Below, piece by piece: positions 44,613 through 53,341 of a stretch of 64,000 bases of DNA (position 1 is its first letter; every line of letters starts with the position of its first letter). Origin of the DNA: Faecalibacter bovis (GTDB lineage: Bacteria > Bacteroidota > Bacteroidia > Flavobacteriales > Weeksellaceae). Below the pieces are notes generated by a model, which was not told the DNA's origin, made no database searches, and saw only the letters and a list, made by a program, of their open reading frames with translations. Location of the stretch: positions 2,424,501 to 2,488,500 of the forward strand of contig NZ_CP072842.1 of the NCBI RefSeq assembly GCF_017948305.1. The letters are read 5' to 3'. Both the position numbers and the translations under genes were made by a program.

Positions 44613-47021
44613 ATGTTAACCCTTACTATAGATATATTAAATTTTGATCAAAACACCGATTATCAAAAGGTTTTGGATCAACTTAAAACAAATGAATTGA
44701 TAGATCAAGTATCTATTAATTCTTCTTCAAAATCAATAACAATTGAAGCGAAAAAAATCTTTAAAATAACAGAATTTGTTTACAAAACTCTTGATGATTT
44801 TGGAATTAAATACGAGTTTACTTCTGAAACTTTCCCTATACTAAACATGACGTGTGCGTCTTGTGCAACGAGTTCTCAATCTTTTTTAAGAAGACAAGAT
44901 GGCGTAATATCTGCTGATGTAAATTATGCCAATACATCTGGTACAATCAAGTATGTTCCGTCAAAAACAAATCCTAAAATTTTAAAAGAAAAACTTGATG
45001 AAATTGGATTTGAACTTGTAGTTCCGGATGAGGAAGATGATGATGTAATGCCATTTGATGAAATGATGGCTTTACGCCTTAAACTGCAAAAAAATAACAC
45101 ATTAGGCGCTGTTGTGTTAGGTTTACCTTTGTTTATCATTGGTATGTTTTTTATGAATTGGGAATGGGCTAATTTCTCTATGTGGGTTTTAAGTTCAATG
45201 ATTCTATTCATTTTTGGTCAAAAATTCTTTGTAAATGCGTTACAGCAATTAAAAAATAGAACTGCTAACATGGATACTTTGGTTGCACTAAGTACCGGAA
45301 TAGCTTACATTTTTAGTTTGTACAACTACATTTTTCCACACACTTTTCATCAACCTGGCGAACACCACGCTCCTATTTATTTTGAAGCTGCTGGGATCAT
45401 TGTCGTCTTTATTTTAATTGGAAAATATTTAGAGGAAAAAGCAAAATTTAAAACCACTCAAGCCATACAAGGTTTAATGGAATTGCAACCAAAAGAAGTG
45501 AGTTATTTAGATGGAGATGAGATTAAAATTAAAGCAATTGAAGAGGTTAAAATCAATGATATTTTAATTGCGAAAGCAGGTGAAAAAATTGCTGTTGATG
45601 GAACTATTTTAAAAGGTGAATCTTCTTTTGATGAGAGTTCTTTAACTGGGGAACCTTTACCAGTTGATAAAGGAATTGATTCTAAAGTTTTTACTGGAAC
45701 AATTAATCAAACGCAAATCATACATTATCGTGCAGATAAAATTGGAGATGATACTGTTTTGGCTAAAATTATACATTCTGTACAAATGGCTCAAGCTTCA
45801 AAAGCTCCGGTTCAACAATTAGTAGATAAAATTGCTGGAATTTTTGTTCCAATTGTGTTGATTTTAGCATTGTTAACTTTCTTAATTTGGTTTATTTCAA
45901 ATCCATCAGAAAATTTAAACTTAGCCTTATTAACTTCTATTACGGTTCTTGTCATTGCATGTCCTTGCGCTCTTGGTTTAGCTACGCCAACTGCTTTAAT
46001 GGTTGCGATGGGAAAAGGTGCACGAAATGGAATTTTAATTAAAGATGCCGAAAGTTTAGAAAAAGCAATTCAAGTTAATACCATAATTTTAGATAAAACT
46101 GGTACAATTACAGAAGGTAAACCTGTTGTCCTTGGATTTAAATGGTTTGGAAATGATGAAGATTACTCTGTTTTAAAAAGTTTAGAACAAAATACTAATC
46201 ATCCAATTTCTAAAGCTATTTTAAATGTTATTCCGCATAATATTATTGTTCAAAATAATTTAAAAATTTCTGAAGTCATTGGTTTTGGATTAGAAACTAC
46301 GTTCAATAATTCTAGCTATTCTATTGGTAAGTTAGATTGGATAAATGAAAAAAACATTCAAATTAATTCTGATCAAAAACAAATTATAGATCAATATGTT
46401 GATCAAAATTATACGATTTCAGTCTTTTTAAAAAATCAAGAATTAATCGGAATATTTGGGATTGCAGATCAGATTAAATCAACATCAAAAATCGCAATTC
46501 AAAATCTTAAAAAGGAAGGAATTGAAGTTTTTATGCTAACTGGAGATCAACAAAAAGCTGGTGAAAAAGTCGCAAATGAAGTCGGAATTGATCATGTGAT
46601 TGGAAATTGTTTACCAAACCAAAAATTAGATTATGTTGAACAATTGCAAAAGCGTGGTAAAATTGTAGCAATGGTTGGTGACGGAATTAATGATTCTGCT
46701 GCATTAGCCAAAGCTGATGTTTCTATTGCGATGGGAAATGGTTCTGATATCGCGATGGACGTCGCGCAAATCACTATTATGAATGGAGATTTGAATAAAG
46801 TTGTTCAAGCAATTAATTTATCAAAACAAACAGTCAAAACGATTAAAAAGAATTTGTTTTGGGCATTTATTTACAACGTAATTGGTATTCCAGTTTCAGC
46901 TGGCGTTTTATACAATTACAACGGTTTTCTCTTAAATCCTATGATTGCCGGCGCAGCTATGGCGTTTAGTAGCATTAGTGTGGTAACGAATAGTATTTTA
47001 TTGAATTACCGTAAAATTTAA
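44613..47021 (+). CDS. copA: Copper-type heavy-metal P1B ATPase (CopA-like)
   Basis: 802 residues. The metal-binding domain has C81-A-S-C84 in LNMTCASCATSSQSFL. Before it (residues 1-75) lies a second HMA-like ferredoxin fold that has lost its CxxC. Then membrane helices, TGE actuator loop (SSLTGEPLPVDKG), the ion-channel motif C450-P-C452 in VIACPCALGLATPTA, phosphorylation site D494-KTGT, HP motif in NTNHPISKAIL and MVGDGINDSAALAKADV. The CPC type exports Cu+ (or Ag+) from the cytoplasm. A terminator follows. Confidence 0.94.
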   Translation: MLTLTIDILNFDQNTDYQKVLDQLKTNELIDQVSINSSSKSITIEAKKIFKITEFVYKTLDDFGIKYEFTSETFPILNMTCASCATSSQSFLRRQDGVISADVNYANTSGTIKYVPSKTNPKILKEKLDEIGFELVVPDEEDDDVMPFDEMMALRLKLQKNNTLGAVVLGLPLFIIGMFFMNWEWANFSMWVLSSMILFIFGQKFFVNALQQLKNRTANMDTLVALSTGIAYIFSLYNYIFPHTFHQPGEHHAPIYFEAAGIIVVFILIGKYLEEKAKFKTTQAIQGLMELQPKEVSYLDGDEIKIKAIEEVKINDILIAKAGEKIAVDGTILKGESSFDESSLTGEPLPVDKGIDSKVFTGTINQTQIIHYRADKIGDDTVLAKIIHSVQMAQASKAPVQQLVDKIAGIFVPIVLILALLTFLIWFISNPSENLNLALLTSITVLVIACPCALGLATPTALMVAMGKGARNGILIKDAESLEKAIQVNTIILDKTGTITEGKPVVLGFKWFGNDEDYSVLKSLEQNTNHPISKAILNVIPHNIIVQNNLKISEVIGFGLETTFNNSSYSIGKLDWINEKNIQINSDQKQIIDQYVDQNYTISVFLKNQELIGIFGIADQIKSTSKIAIQNLKKEGIEVFMLTGDQQKAGEKVANEVGIDHVIGNCLPNQKLDYVEQLQKRGKIVAMVGDGINDSAALAKADVSIAMGNGSDIAMDVAQITIMNGDLNKVVQAINLSKQTVKTIKKNLFWAFIYNVIGIPVSAGVLYNYNGFLLNPMIAGAAMAFSSISVVTNSILLNYRKI

Positions 47022-47025
47022 ATAG

Positions 47026-47056
47026 AAAAGGCGAACCATTTGGTTCGCCTTTTTAT
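47026..47056. terminator. Terminator after copA
   Basis: AAAAGGCGAACCA / TGGTTCGCCTTTT with a 2-base centre; also serves the convergent RES gene weakly. Confidence 0.8.
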
Positions 47057-47072
47057 ATTTAAATTAATACAT

Positions 47073-47525
47073 TTACAGCAATCTTTTATCCCATTGATAA
47101 TCTTCAATCTCATAAATTTTTACTTTTTTTTCAAAATCAGGATGTTTGGTATTAATCAAATAATTACATTCTTTAGGTATAATTGCAGAAGGAACTTTCA
47201 TCACCAAATATTTAAAACTTTTATACCATTCAGATCCTATGGCTTGCAATTTTGGGTAGGATTCAACATTTTGCCACTTCTTTGGTAAATCTGAAGTTTT
47301 AATCTCAAGAATTTCTTCGGTTGTACAATTAATTTCGATGACCAATAATTTGTAAGAATTATCGATTGATATTCCACTACGATGAACAACTAATTCTAAA
47401 GTTGATAAAGATCTTGAACTTCCGGTATATATAACAAATTCGTCATTTTTGTTCCATCTGTTGGCAACTCCAGACGCACGCAACGAATTGGCATATTTTT
47501 CTTTTCGAATATTATAAACGAACAT
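47073..47525 (-). CDS. RES-domain toxin
   Basis: 150 residues, a whole RES domain. The R, E and S of the family name are visible: ASGVANRWN (R23), SLSTLELVVH (E44) and PSAIIPKECNYLINTKHPDF (Ser). RES toxins are NAD-degrading enzymes (NAD phosphorylase or glycohydrolase activity shown for some), related to ADP-ribosyltransferases. The antitoxin is encoded just upstream, 2 bases away, in the usual Xre-RES order. Confidence 0.9.
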   Translation of the reverse strand: MFVYNIRKEKYANSLRASGVANRWNKNDEFVIYTGSSRSLSTLELVVHRSGISIDNSYKLLVIEINCTTEEILEIKTSDLPKKWQNVESYPKLQAIGSEWYKSFKYLVMKVPSAIIPKECNYLINTKHPDFEKKVKIYEIEDYQWDKRLL

Positions 47526-47527
47526 AT

Positions 47528-47962
47528 TTATACGTTTTCACCAAATTCAATAGCTGTTAAGCGATTATCTATAAATTTCAACCCAGAAACCGTATCTAAA
47601 AATTCCATAGGAGCTTTATGATCCAATAAAAAATTTGGCGTAGTTAACCATTGTTCAAACTCTTCTTTTGTATTAAAAACTTCTAAACCATGTTTATATA
47701 AAGATAAAATTAATACAAGATGTTCTTTTGTATTGTCTTTTAAAGAAACGTTTTTGGTTTTGTAATTACGGTATGTTCGTGTCGTAATATTTAACCATTT
47801 AGATATAATTTCGTCCTTTAAACCCGATAATTCATCTAAAAGCTTAATATATTCTTGGTCTACATTATAATGATTTACGTAGAAATATACGTTTGTAAAA
47901 TCATTTACTTCTGGTAATTCATTAATAATTTTTTTTCTACGTTTTAATTCAATTGTTGCCAT
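47528..47962 (-). CDS. Xre/MbcA/ParS-type antitoxin of the RES pair
   Basis: 144 residues from the ATG at 47962 (a longer frame to 47989 starts without ATG and would begin upstream of the transcript start). Helical N-terminal DNA-binding part (GLKDEIISKWLNITTRTYRN, a helix-turn-helix) and a C-terminal MbcA/ParS toxin-binding part (YKHGLEVFNTKEEFEQWLTT followed by PNFLLDHKAPMEFLDTVSG). It binds and blocks the toxin and represses its own promoter. Confidence 0.9.
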   Translation of the reverse strand: MATIELKRRKKIINELPEVNDFTNVYFYVNHYNVDQEYIKLLDELSGLKDEIISKWLNITTRTYRNYKTKNVSLKDNTKEHLVLILSLYKHGLEVFNTKEEFEQWLTTPNFLLDHKAPMEFLDTVSGLKFIDNRLTAIEFGENV

Positions 47963-47978
47963 AATTAGAACTTTGTAA

Positions 47979-47986
47979 TAAAGATA
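47979..47986 (-). promoter_or_regulatory. Toxin-antitoxin -7 box
   Basis: Minus strand TATCTTTA (TAnnTTTG with one change), 16 bases before the antitoxin ATG. Confidence 0.5.
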
Positions 47987-47992
47987 CAATTT

Positions 47993-48010
47993 TTCCGTTT
48001 ATATACGGAA
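47993..48010. promoter_or_regulatory. Candidate operator of the RES/Xre pair
   Basis: TTCCGT-6-ACGGAA, an exact inverted repeat (47993-47998 and 48005-48010) placed 7 to 24 bases upstream of the -7 box, inside the -33/-7 spacer where a repressor would block the promoter. Confidence 0.6.
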
Positions 48011-48031
48011 CATTTTCTATAAATTAATCTG

Positions 48032-48039
48032 TATATTTG
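48032..48039 (+). promoter_or_regulatory. -7 box of the exported protein gene
   Basis: TATATTTG, exact TAnnTTTG match, 20 bases before the ATG at 48060, divergent from the toxin-antitoxin promoter. Confidence 0.55.
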
Positions 48040-48059
48040 AAATACTTATATAAAATATC

Positions 48060-48752
48060 ATGAAACAAATTACAATTCTATTCTTTTTAATATTCCAAAA
48101 CGTATATTCTCAATATAGTTTAATTGATTTTATAAGTGAGTATGATAGGTTCGTTATAAATGAAAAACATTATTATACAAAAACCGATAGTATTCATTTG
48201 AAAAAAACTTTCAATTTTCTAGAATTAAACCCTGATTTAATAGATGAAATCATTTTTATTAATTCACCAGATTTACATAGTGGTGAAAAAGAAATTATAG
48301 TTAAAATTAATTATTCTCTGCCTCAAAAAGTATATCAATTAATTTCAATAGAAGAAAATGCTATAATTGATCAAAAAGCTATTAAGGACTTAAATTCAAT
48401 ACAAATTAAATCTTACCAAAATTTCTCAAATAATCAATTCAAAACTAATAAAGGAAATAATAGAATCTATCATTTTGCAGCGAATTATATAGGTGAATCA
48501 TTTACTGGTGAAATACAAACTTTTAATGATTTGATGGTTTTAGAAGTTAATCCTAAGAATATGAAAATTGTATCTGGTTATCATTTAACAAAAGAATGGG
48601 CCGAATTACCTTTTAGTAATGATTTATATAAATTGAGTGCAAAAAAGATAGTTCTCGTAGAATCCTTACCTCTTTCTCTATTAAATTTTAAACATATAGT
48701 AAATAAAAATTTGTTATCCGATGATGGATTTATAGAAAATATTCAAATATAA
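48060..48752 (+). CDS. Exported protein, unknown
   Basis: 230 residues with signal peptide MKQITILFFLIFQNVYSQ, then a domain with NPDLIDEIIFINSPDLHSGE and FAANYIGESFTGEIQTFND. I do not recognise it. Divergent from the RES/Xre pair and probably independent of it. Confidence 0.6.
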   Translation: MKQITILFFLIFQNVYSQYSLIDFISEYDRFVINEKHYYTKTDSIHLKKTFNFLELNPDLIDEIIFINSPDLHSGEKEIIVKINYSLPQKVYQLISIEENAIIDQKAIKDLNSIQIKSYQNFSNNQFKTNKGNNRIYHFAANYIGESFTGEIQTFNDLMVLEVNPKNMKIVSGYHLTKEWAELPFSNDLYKLSAKKIVLVESLPLSLLNFKHIVNKNLLSDDGFIENIQI

Positions 48753-48780
48753 AAGCCACTCAACAAAGTGGCTTTTATAT
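48751..48780. terminator. Terminator between convergent genes
   Basis: AAAAGCCACT (48751-48760) / AGTGGCTTTT (48767-48776); the left arm overlaps the end of the preceding gene. Confidence 0.8.
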
Positions 48781-48801
48781 TTATCAATGAATATAACTTG
48801 T

Positions 48802-49737
48802 TTATACAAACTCGTTAATTACCATTTCATTTAATTTATAAGATGTAAACCCTTTAAGTTTTCCTTTCTGAAAATTAAAATCAATACGACCTAAATACAA
48901 TCCTGCCCAACCAACTTGATTTACTAAAACTGGTTTATTATCAGCATTTTGATGAACTTCTGGTTCTGGTAAAAATGTATGTGTATGACCACCAATAATA
49001 AAATCGATGTCTTTTGTTTTTTGAGCTAAAATTCGATCAGAAACTTGATCTGAATTCTTATATCCATACCCAATATGTGATAAACATATTACTAAATCAC
49101 ATTTTTCTTCGTGACGTAATTTGTTTGCGTAATGTTGCGCAATTTCAATTGGATCCAAGTATTTAGTTTCTTTGTACATGCGTGGATCAACCAATCCGTG
49201 CAATTCAATACCTACCCCAAAAACTCCGATTTTGATTCCATCTTTTTTGATGATTTTATAAGGTTTCGTTAAACCATCTAAAATGGTATTAGAAAAATCA
49301 TAATTAGAAGTTAATAAATCAAAACTTGCGTGTGGTATAGCTTTTTGTAAACCTTCTAAACCATTGTCAAATTCATGATTACCGAAAGTTCCGGCATCAT
49401 ATCCTAGTTTCGACATTAATTTATATTCTAATTCTCCACCAAACATGTTAAAATAAGGTGTTCCTTGGAAAACGTCACCCGCATCAAATAATAAAACATT
49501 TTTTTCTTCTTGTCTTATTTTATGAATCATTGTTGCACGACGAGCAAATCCGCCTTTGTCTGATGTTACTTTATTTGCTGAAACTTCAAAAGGTTCAATA
49601 CGAGAATGTTGATCATTTGTATGTAAAATCGTGATACGTTTTACTTTATTATTATCATTCGCTAATAATGGAACACTAGGTAACAGAGATAATCCAGCTA
49701 CTAAAGATGTTCTTTTAATAAAATCTCTTCTTTCCAT
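48802..49737 (-). CDS. 5'-nucleotidase-type metallophosphatase (catalytic half), Tat-exported
   Basis: 311 residues. Twin-arginine signal (MERRDFIKRTSLVAGLSLLP). Metallophosphatase motifs: ITILHTNDQHSRIEP, LLFDAGDVFQGTPYF, TFGNHEFDNG, LSHIGYG and IIGGHTHTFLPEPE, that is, all metal-ligand blocks of the 5'-nucleotidase/UshA N-terminal domain. The C-terminal substrate-binding domain is missing here and is coded by the next gene upstream in transcription order. It hydrolyses nucleotides or related phosphoesters in the periplasm. Starts by a one-base overlap with the partner gene. Confidence 0.92.
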   Translation of the reverse strand: MERRDFIKRTSLVAGLSLLPSVPLLANDNNKVKRITILHTNDQHSRIEPFEVSANKVTSDKGGFARRATMIHKIRQEEKNVLLFDAGDVFQGTPYFNMFGGELEYKLMSKLGYDAGTFGNHEFDNGLEGLQKAIPHASFDLLTSNYDFSNTILDGLTKPYKIIKKDGIKIGVFGVGIELHGLVDPRMYKETKYLDPIEIAQHYANKLRHEEKCDLVICLSHIGYGYKNSDQVSDRILAQKTKDIDFIIGGHTHTFLPEPEVHQNADNKPVLVNQVGWAGLYLGRIDFNFQKGKLKGFTSYKLNEMVINEFV

Positions 49738-50471
49738 TAATTATAAATTCTTTTGTTAGTATTAACTTGTACAGTATCAATTTTTTCGAAGTAATCTAAT
49801 AAAATATCGCGTTGCTTGATGTTTAGGATATCTTTATTTAAAGCCTTAGTAAAGAAAAACATATTGTCCCCTCCAGTAGATAAATAATCGCTAGTAACAA
49901 CTTTATAAACTTTATTTAAATCTAATGGTTGACCACCTATTTTAATATCTTCGGTAGAAGTCGCTGTAATTCCAGCCACTGGATGTGCCACAGTTTGTTT
50001 AAAGTAAAAATCTACCATTTCTTTAATAGTTTCACCTTTTAGATCTAAAACTAAAATTTCATTATCAAATGGTGCTAATTCGAAGACGTTCCCAACAGTT
50101 AAATTTCCTGCTGTAAAAGTTCTTCTAATACCTCCATGATTTAATAAAATGGCGTCAATTTTCCCTTTATTTTGTTTCGTGTAAATATCTTGAATAGATT
50201 CAAAAGTAACATCTGCTACCAAATTACACAATGGCGATGAATATCCATTTTTGTGTAAATCGATTGGCGAGTATGCTAATACGCGATCCATTTTAGCTTT
50301 TAATTCTTCTTTATAAGGATTGATGATTGAAACTATTTCTTGATCAGATTCTATATCAGAATTAATAGTTGTGTTAGGCTTGTATTGTGGTGCTAACTGC
50401 AAATATGAACTGCTACAAGAGGTAAGCAATATCATAGAAATTGCAAGAATATTATTTTTAAAAAGTTTCAT
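49737..50471 (-). CDS. 5'-nucleotidase C-terminal domain lipoprotein
   Basis: 244 residues with a lipoprotein signal (ISMILLTSC, Cys19). The remainder is the substrate-specificity domain of 5'-nucleotidases: SPLCNLVADV, LLNHGGIRRTFTAGNLTVG, VFELAPFDNEILVLDLKG and VVTSDYLSTGGDNMFFF. It has no metal-binding motif and so must pair with the catalytic protein coded directly downstream (TAATG overlap). The two halves use different export routes, lipoprotein/Sec and Tat. Confidence 0.92.
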   Translation of the reverse strand: MKLFKNNILAISMILLTSCSSSYLQLAPQYKPNTTINSDIESDQEIVSIINPYKEELKAKMDRVLAYSPIDLHKNGYSSPLCNLVADVTFESIQDIYTKQNKGKIDAILLNHGGIRRTFTAGNLTVGNVFELAPFDNEILVLDLKGETIKEMVDFYFKQTVAHPVAGITATSTEDIKIGGQPLDLNKVYKVVTSDYLSTGGDNMFFFTKALNKDILNIKQRDILLDYFEKIDTVQVNTNKRIYN

Positions 50472-50657
50472 TATTGATTACTTTTGAAAAGTGATATTTA
50501 GAAAATTATTATTTGCAAATTTGCAGCTTTTTATTCAATTTATCTCTAATTTTAAATTAATTTAAAACATATTGTAAATAAATGTTAAGGTTTGAAAATT
50601 TAAATTTAAATCACGACCTTTATCATAGATTTCATAAAAAATAACTTTTAATACAAA

Positions 50658-51536
50658 ATGAAAGAATTATTCGGAACTGGTGTTGCTTTAGTTACACCTT
50701 TCAACCAAGATGGTAGCGTTGATTACAACGGTTTAGAAAATTTAGTTAATTATTCAATCGATGGTGGTGTTGAATATTTAGTTCTTTTAGGAACTACTGC
50801 AGAATCTGCAACTTTAACTAAAGAAGAAAAAAAGGAAGTTGTTTCTGCTATCAAGAAATATAATAATGGTCGTGTTCCTATGGTTCTTGGTATTGGAGGA
50901 AATAGTACAGCTGAAATTATTAAAGAATATGCCGAAACAGATTTATCTGATTATGTTGCAATTTTAACAGTTTCACCATATTACAACAAACCATCACAAG
51001 AAGGTATTTATCAGCATTACAAAGCTATCGCAGAAAGTACTGATGCAAATATTATTTTATATAACGTTCCAGGACGTACTGGGTCTAACATTGCACCAGA
51101 AACTACTGTTCGTTTAGCAAATGAGTTTAAAAACATTGTTGCGATAAAAGAAGCATCTCCAGATTTTTTACAATCAACTAACATCTTACGCTTAAATACG
51201 CGTGAAGATTTTATTGTTTTATCTGGTGATGATGAATTTGCTTTACCAATGACTTTAGCTGGTGGAAAAGGTGTAATTTCTGTAATGGGACAAGGTTTAC
51301 CAGTTGAATTTACAGATATGATTCGAAAAGGTTTAAACAAAGAAGTTGATGCAGCATATGATTCTCACTATAAATTAGTTGAAATTACTCGTGCTATTTT
51401 TGAGGAAGGAAACCCAATCGGAATCAAAGCTGTTTTAGCTAATAGAGGTATTTGTCAACCTTATGTACGTTTACCATTAGTACAGGCAACTGACAATTTA
51501 TCGGCAAAAATTGCTGATTTACTTAACCAATTTTAA
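50658..51536 (+). CDS. dapA: 4-hydroxy-tetrahydrodipicolinate synthase DapA
   Basis: 292 residues, usual length. It condenses pyruvate and aspartate semialdehyde in the lysine/diaminopimelate pathway. Visible: the GTGVALVTPF start, the GTTAESATLTKEEK loop, YNVPGRTGSNI with the active-site Tyr, and the Schiff-base Lys in NIVAIKEASPDF. First gene of a housekeeping run; the gap to the ferritin gene is 18 bases. Confidence 0.97.
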   Translation: MKELFGTGVALVTPFNQDGSVDYNGLENLVNYSIDGGVEYLVLLGTTAESATLTKEEKKEVVSAIKKYNNGRVPMVLGIGGNSTAEIIKEYAETDLSDYVAILTVSPYYNKPSQEGIYQHYKAIAESTDANIILYNVPGRTGSNIAPETTVRLANEFKNIVAIKEASPDFLQSTNILRLNTREDFIVLSGDDEFALPMTLAGGKGVISVMGQGLPVEFTDMIRKGLNKEVDAAYDSHYKLVEITRAIFEEGNPIGIKAVLANRGICQPYVRLPLVQATDNLSAKIADLLNQF

Positions 51537-51554
51537 TCTTTAAATTAATACATT

Positions 51555-52058
51555 ATGATTAAGCAAGAAGTTTTAGATGCTTTAAACAAGCAAATTAAAT
51601 TAGAAGGTGATTCTTCTCAACTATATTTAGCAATGGCATCTTGGGCAGAATGTCAAGGATTTGAAGGAACTTCAAATTTCTTATATTCTCATGCAGACGA
51701 AGAAAGAACACACATGTTAAAGTTAATCAAATTCGTTAACGAACGTGGTGGAAAAGCTTTTGTTCCTCAAATCGAAGAACCAGCACAAAACTTTGAATCT
51801 TTAAAAGATGTATTCTCTGCAATTTTAAAACACGAGATTTTTGTTTCAGAATCAATCAACGAAATAGTTTTTTTAACTTTAGAACACAAAGATTTCCCAA
51901 CTCATAATTTCTTACAATGGTTTGTTTCTGAACAAATCGAAGAAGAACGTTTAGCTCGTACTGTGTTAGATAAATTAGAAATGATTGGTAGCGATAAAGG
52001 TGGTTTATATTTATTTGACCGTGATATCGTTAATCTTGATGTTGCTGGAGCTGAATAA
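51555..52058 (+). CDS. ftnA: Ferritin
   Basis: 167 residues, bacterial non-heme ferritin. Ferroxidase ligands are visible: the Glu in QIKLEGDSSQLYLAMASW, HADEERTHMLKL (Glu and His) and the later Glu residues in KHEIFVSESIN and SEQIEEERLARTVLDKLE. It forms a 24-mer cage that oxidises and stores iron. Follows dapA closely and is likely cotranscribed. Confidence 0.96.
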   Translation: MIKQEVLDALNKQIKLEGDSSQLYLAMASWAECQGFEGTSNFLYSHADEERTHMLKLIKFVNERGGKAFVPQIEEPAQNFESLKDVFSAILKHEIFVSESINEIVFLTLEHKDFPTHNFLQWFVSEQIEEERLARTVLDKLEMIGSDKGGLYLFDRDIVNLDVAGAE

Positions 52059-52083
52059 TAACTTTTTATTATAAAATAGGGAT

Positions 52084-52118
52084 TAATGTAAATATTTTTT
52101 ACATTAGTCTTCTTTTTT
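52084..52118 (+). terminator. Weak terminator after ferritin
   Basis: TAATGTAA (52084-52091) / TTACATTA (52099-52106) followed by a T-rich run; AT-only stem, low stability. Confidence 0.45.
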
Positions 52119-52120
52119 AC

Positions 52121-52128
52121 TAAATTTG
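52121..52128 (+). promoter_or_regulatory. bamD -7 box
   Basis: TAAATTTG, exact TAnnTTTG match, ending only 4 bases before the bamD ATG (52133), so the transcript may have almost no leader. Confidence 0.6.
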
Positions 52129-52132
52129 CAGA

Positions 52133-52987
52133 ATGTTAAAAAAACTAACCTTAATAGTTTTAGTTGGACTTGCATTATCTTCTTGTAACAAAGAATATAA
52201 TAAAGCCATGAAAAGTACAGATAAAGATGAGATCTTTAATATTGCAACTCAGTTATATAACCAAAAGAAATATACTGAAGCAATTGAATTATATGATCGT
52301 ATTTCAACATCTTTTGTAGGAACTGAGCAAGCTGCTGATATTGCTTACAATACAGCTGATGCACACTTTAATGATCAAAACTTTAAATTAGCGGGTCACT
52401 TATTTAAAAACTTTTCTGGATCATATCCAATGGATAAACGTGCTGAAGAAGCATTGTATTTATCAGCTTTTTCATACTATAAAGACTCTCCTAAGTATAA
52501 CTTAGACCAAACGAGTACTTTTACAGCTATTGATGAGTTACAAGGTTTTATCAATTCATACCCTAATTCTGAACACGTAAATGATGCAAATAAATACATC
52601 ACAGAACTACGTCAGAAATTAGAATTAAAAGCCTTTGAAATTGGTAAAGTATATTACAAAACCATGAAATATAAAGCAGCTGGAGTTGCTTTTGATAACA
52701 TGGTTGATGAATATCCAGATTCTAAATTCCGTGAGGAAGCAATGATGTATTCTTTACGTTCTAAAGCTGAATTAGCAATTAATTTTAGCCGTATAGAAAA
52801 TAAAGATTTACGTTTACAAGAAGCTAGAACACAATACCGTCAGTTAAGTAAATTTTATCCTAATTCACAATATAAATCAGAAGCTGAAAAATTATTGAAA
52901 AATATTGAAGCAGATTTAGAAAAATCCAAAAAAGAATTAGCTGAAATTGAAAAAGCTAAAAAAGAGGCAATCGCAAATAATAAATAA
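52133..52987 (+). CDS. bamD: Outer-membrane assembly lipoprotein BamD
   Basis: 284 residues, lipoprotein signal ending ALSSC (Cys18). Tetratricopeptide repeats: IATQLYNQKKYTEAIELYDR, NTADAHFNDQNFKLAGHLFK with NFSGSYPMDKRAEEALYLSA, and YYKTMKYKAAGVAFDNMVDE. It is the essential partner of BamA for inserting barrels. It leads a run with rpoZ, coaBC, porD and recN, a conserved order in flavobacteria. C terminus is a charged helix. Confidence 0.95.
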   Translation: MLKKLTLIVLVGLALSSCNKEYNKAMKSTDKDEIFNIATQLYNQKKYTEAIELYDRISTSFVGTEQAADIAYNTADAHFNDQNFKLAGHLFKNFSGSYPMDKRAEEALYLSAFSYYKDSPKYNLDQTSTFTAIDELQGFINSYPNSEHVNDANKYITELRQKLELKAFEIGKVYYKTMKYKAAGVAFDNMVDEYPDSKFREEAMMYSLRSKAELAINFSRIENKDLRLQEARTQYRQLSKFYPNSQYKSEAEKLLKNIEADLEKSKKELAEIEKAKKEAIANNK

Positions 52988-53017
52988 AATAAGTTAATTA
53001 TATAAAATTCTTTTGAT

Positions 53018-53341
53018 ATGAATTTCAAAGATATCGGTGCTGCAACGACAACACAAACTTACAACCGTACTAAAATCGAAGAGCAAACTGGAAACATTTA
53101 CGAATCGATCGTTATTATGGGGAAAAGAGCTGAGCAAATCAATCAAGAAATGAAATCTGAATTAATTCAGAAGTTAGATGAGTTTGCTGCACATACTGAT
53201 TCATTAGAGGAAGTATTTGAAAACAGAGAACAAATCGAAGTTTCTAAATTTTACGAAAGACTTCCTAAACCGACATCTATTGCGGTTAAAGAATGGTTAG
53301 ATAACGATGTTTACTACAGAAATCCAAATGAGGATAAATAA
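53018..53341 (+). CDS. rpoZ: RNA polymerase omega subunit, Bacteroidota type
   Basis: 107 residues. The region YESIVIMGKRAEQINQEMK is the Rpb6/omega core (RA-QI), and the Lys/Glu-rich remainder is that of the Bacteroidota proteins annotated as omega. It helps assemble the RNA polymerase. 30 bases after bamD and overlapping the coaBC ATG by one base. Confidence 0.85.
   Translation: MNFKDIGAATTTQTYNRTKIEEQTGNIYESIVIMGKRAEQINQEMKSELIQKLDEFAAHTDSLEEVFENREQIEVSKFYERLPKPTSIAVKEWLDNDVYYRNPNEDK

Noticed and set aside
47040-47288. 82-codon plus-strand frame over the RES gene
   Set aside because: Antisense to the toxin gene, begins in the copA terminator, low-complexity Phe/Ile composition.
50514-50525. 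Palindrome TGCAAATTTGCA between the nucleotidase pair and dapA
   Set aside because: An exact 12-base palindrome, but a single copy in AT-rich DNA without a promoter in the right place, so not claimed as an operator.
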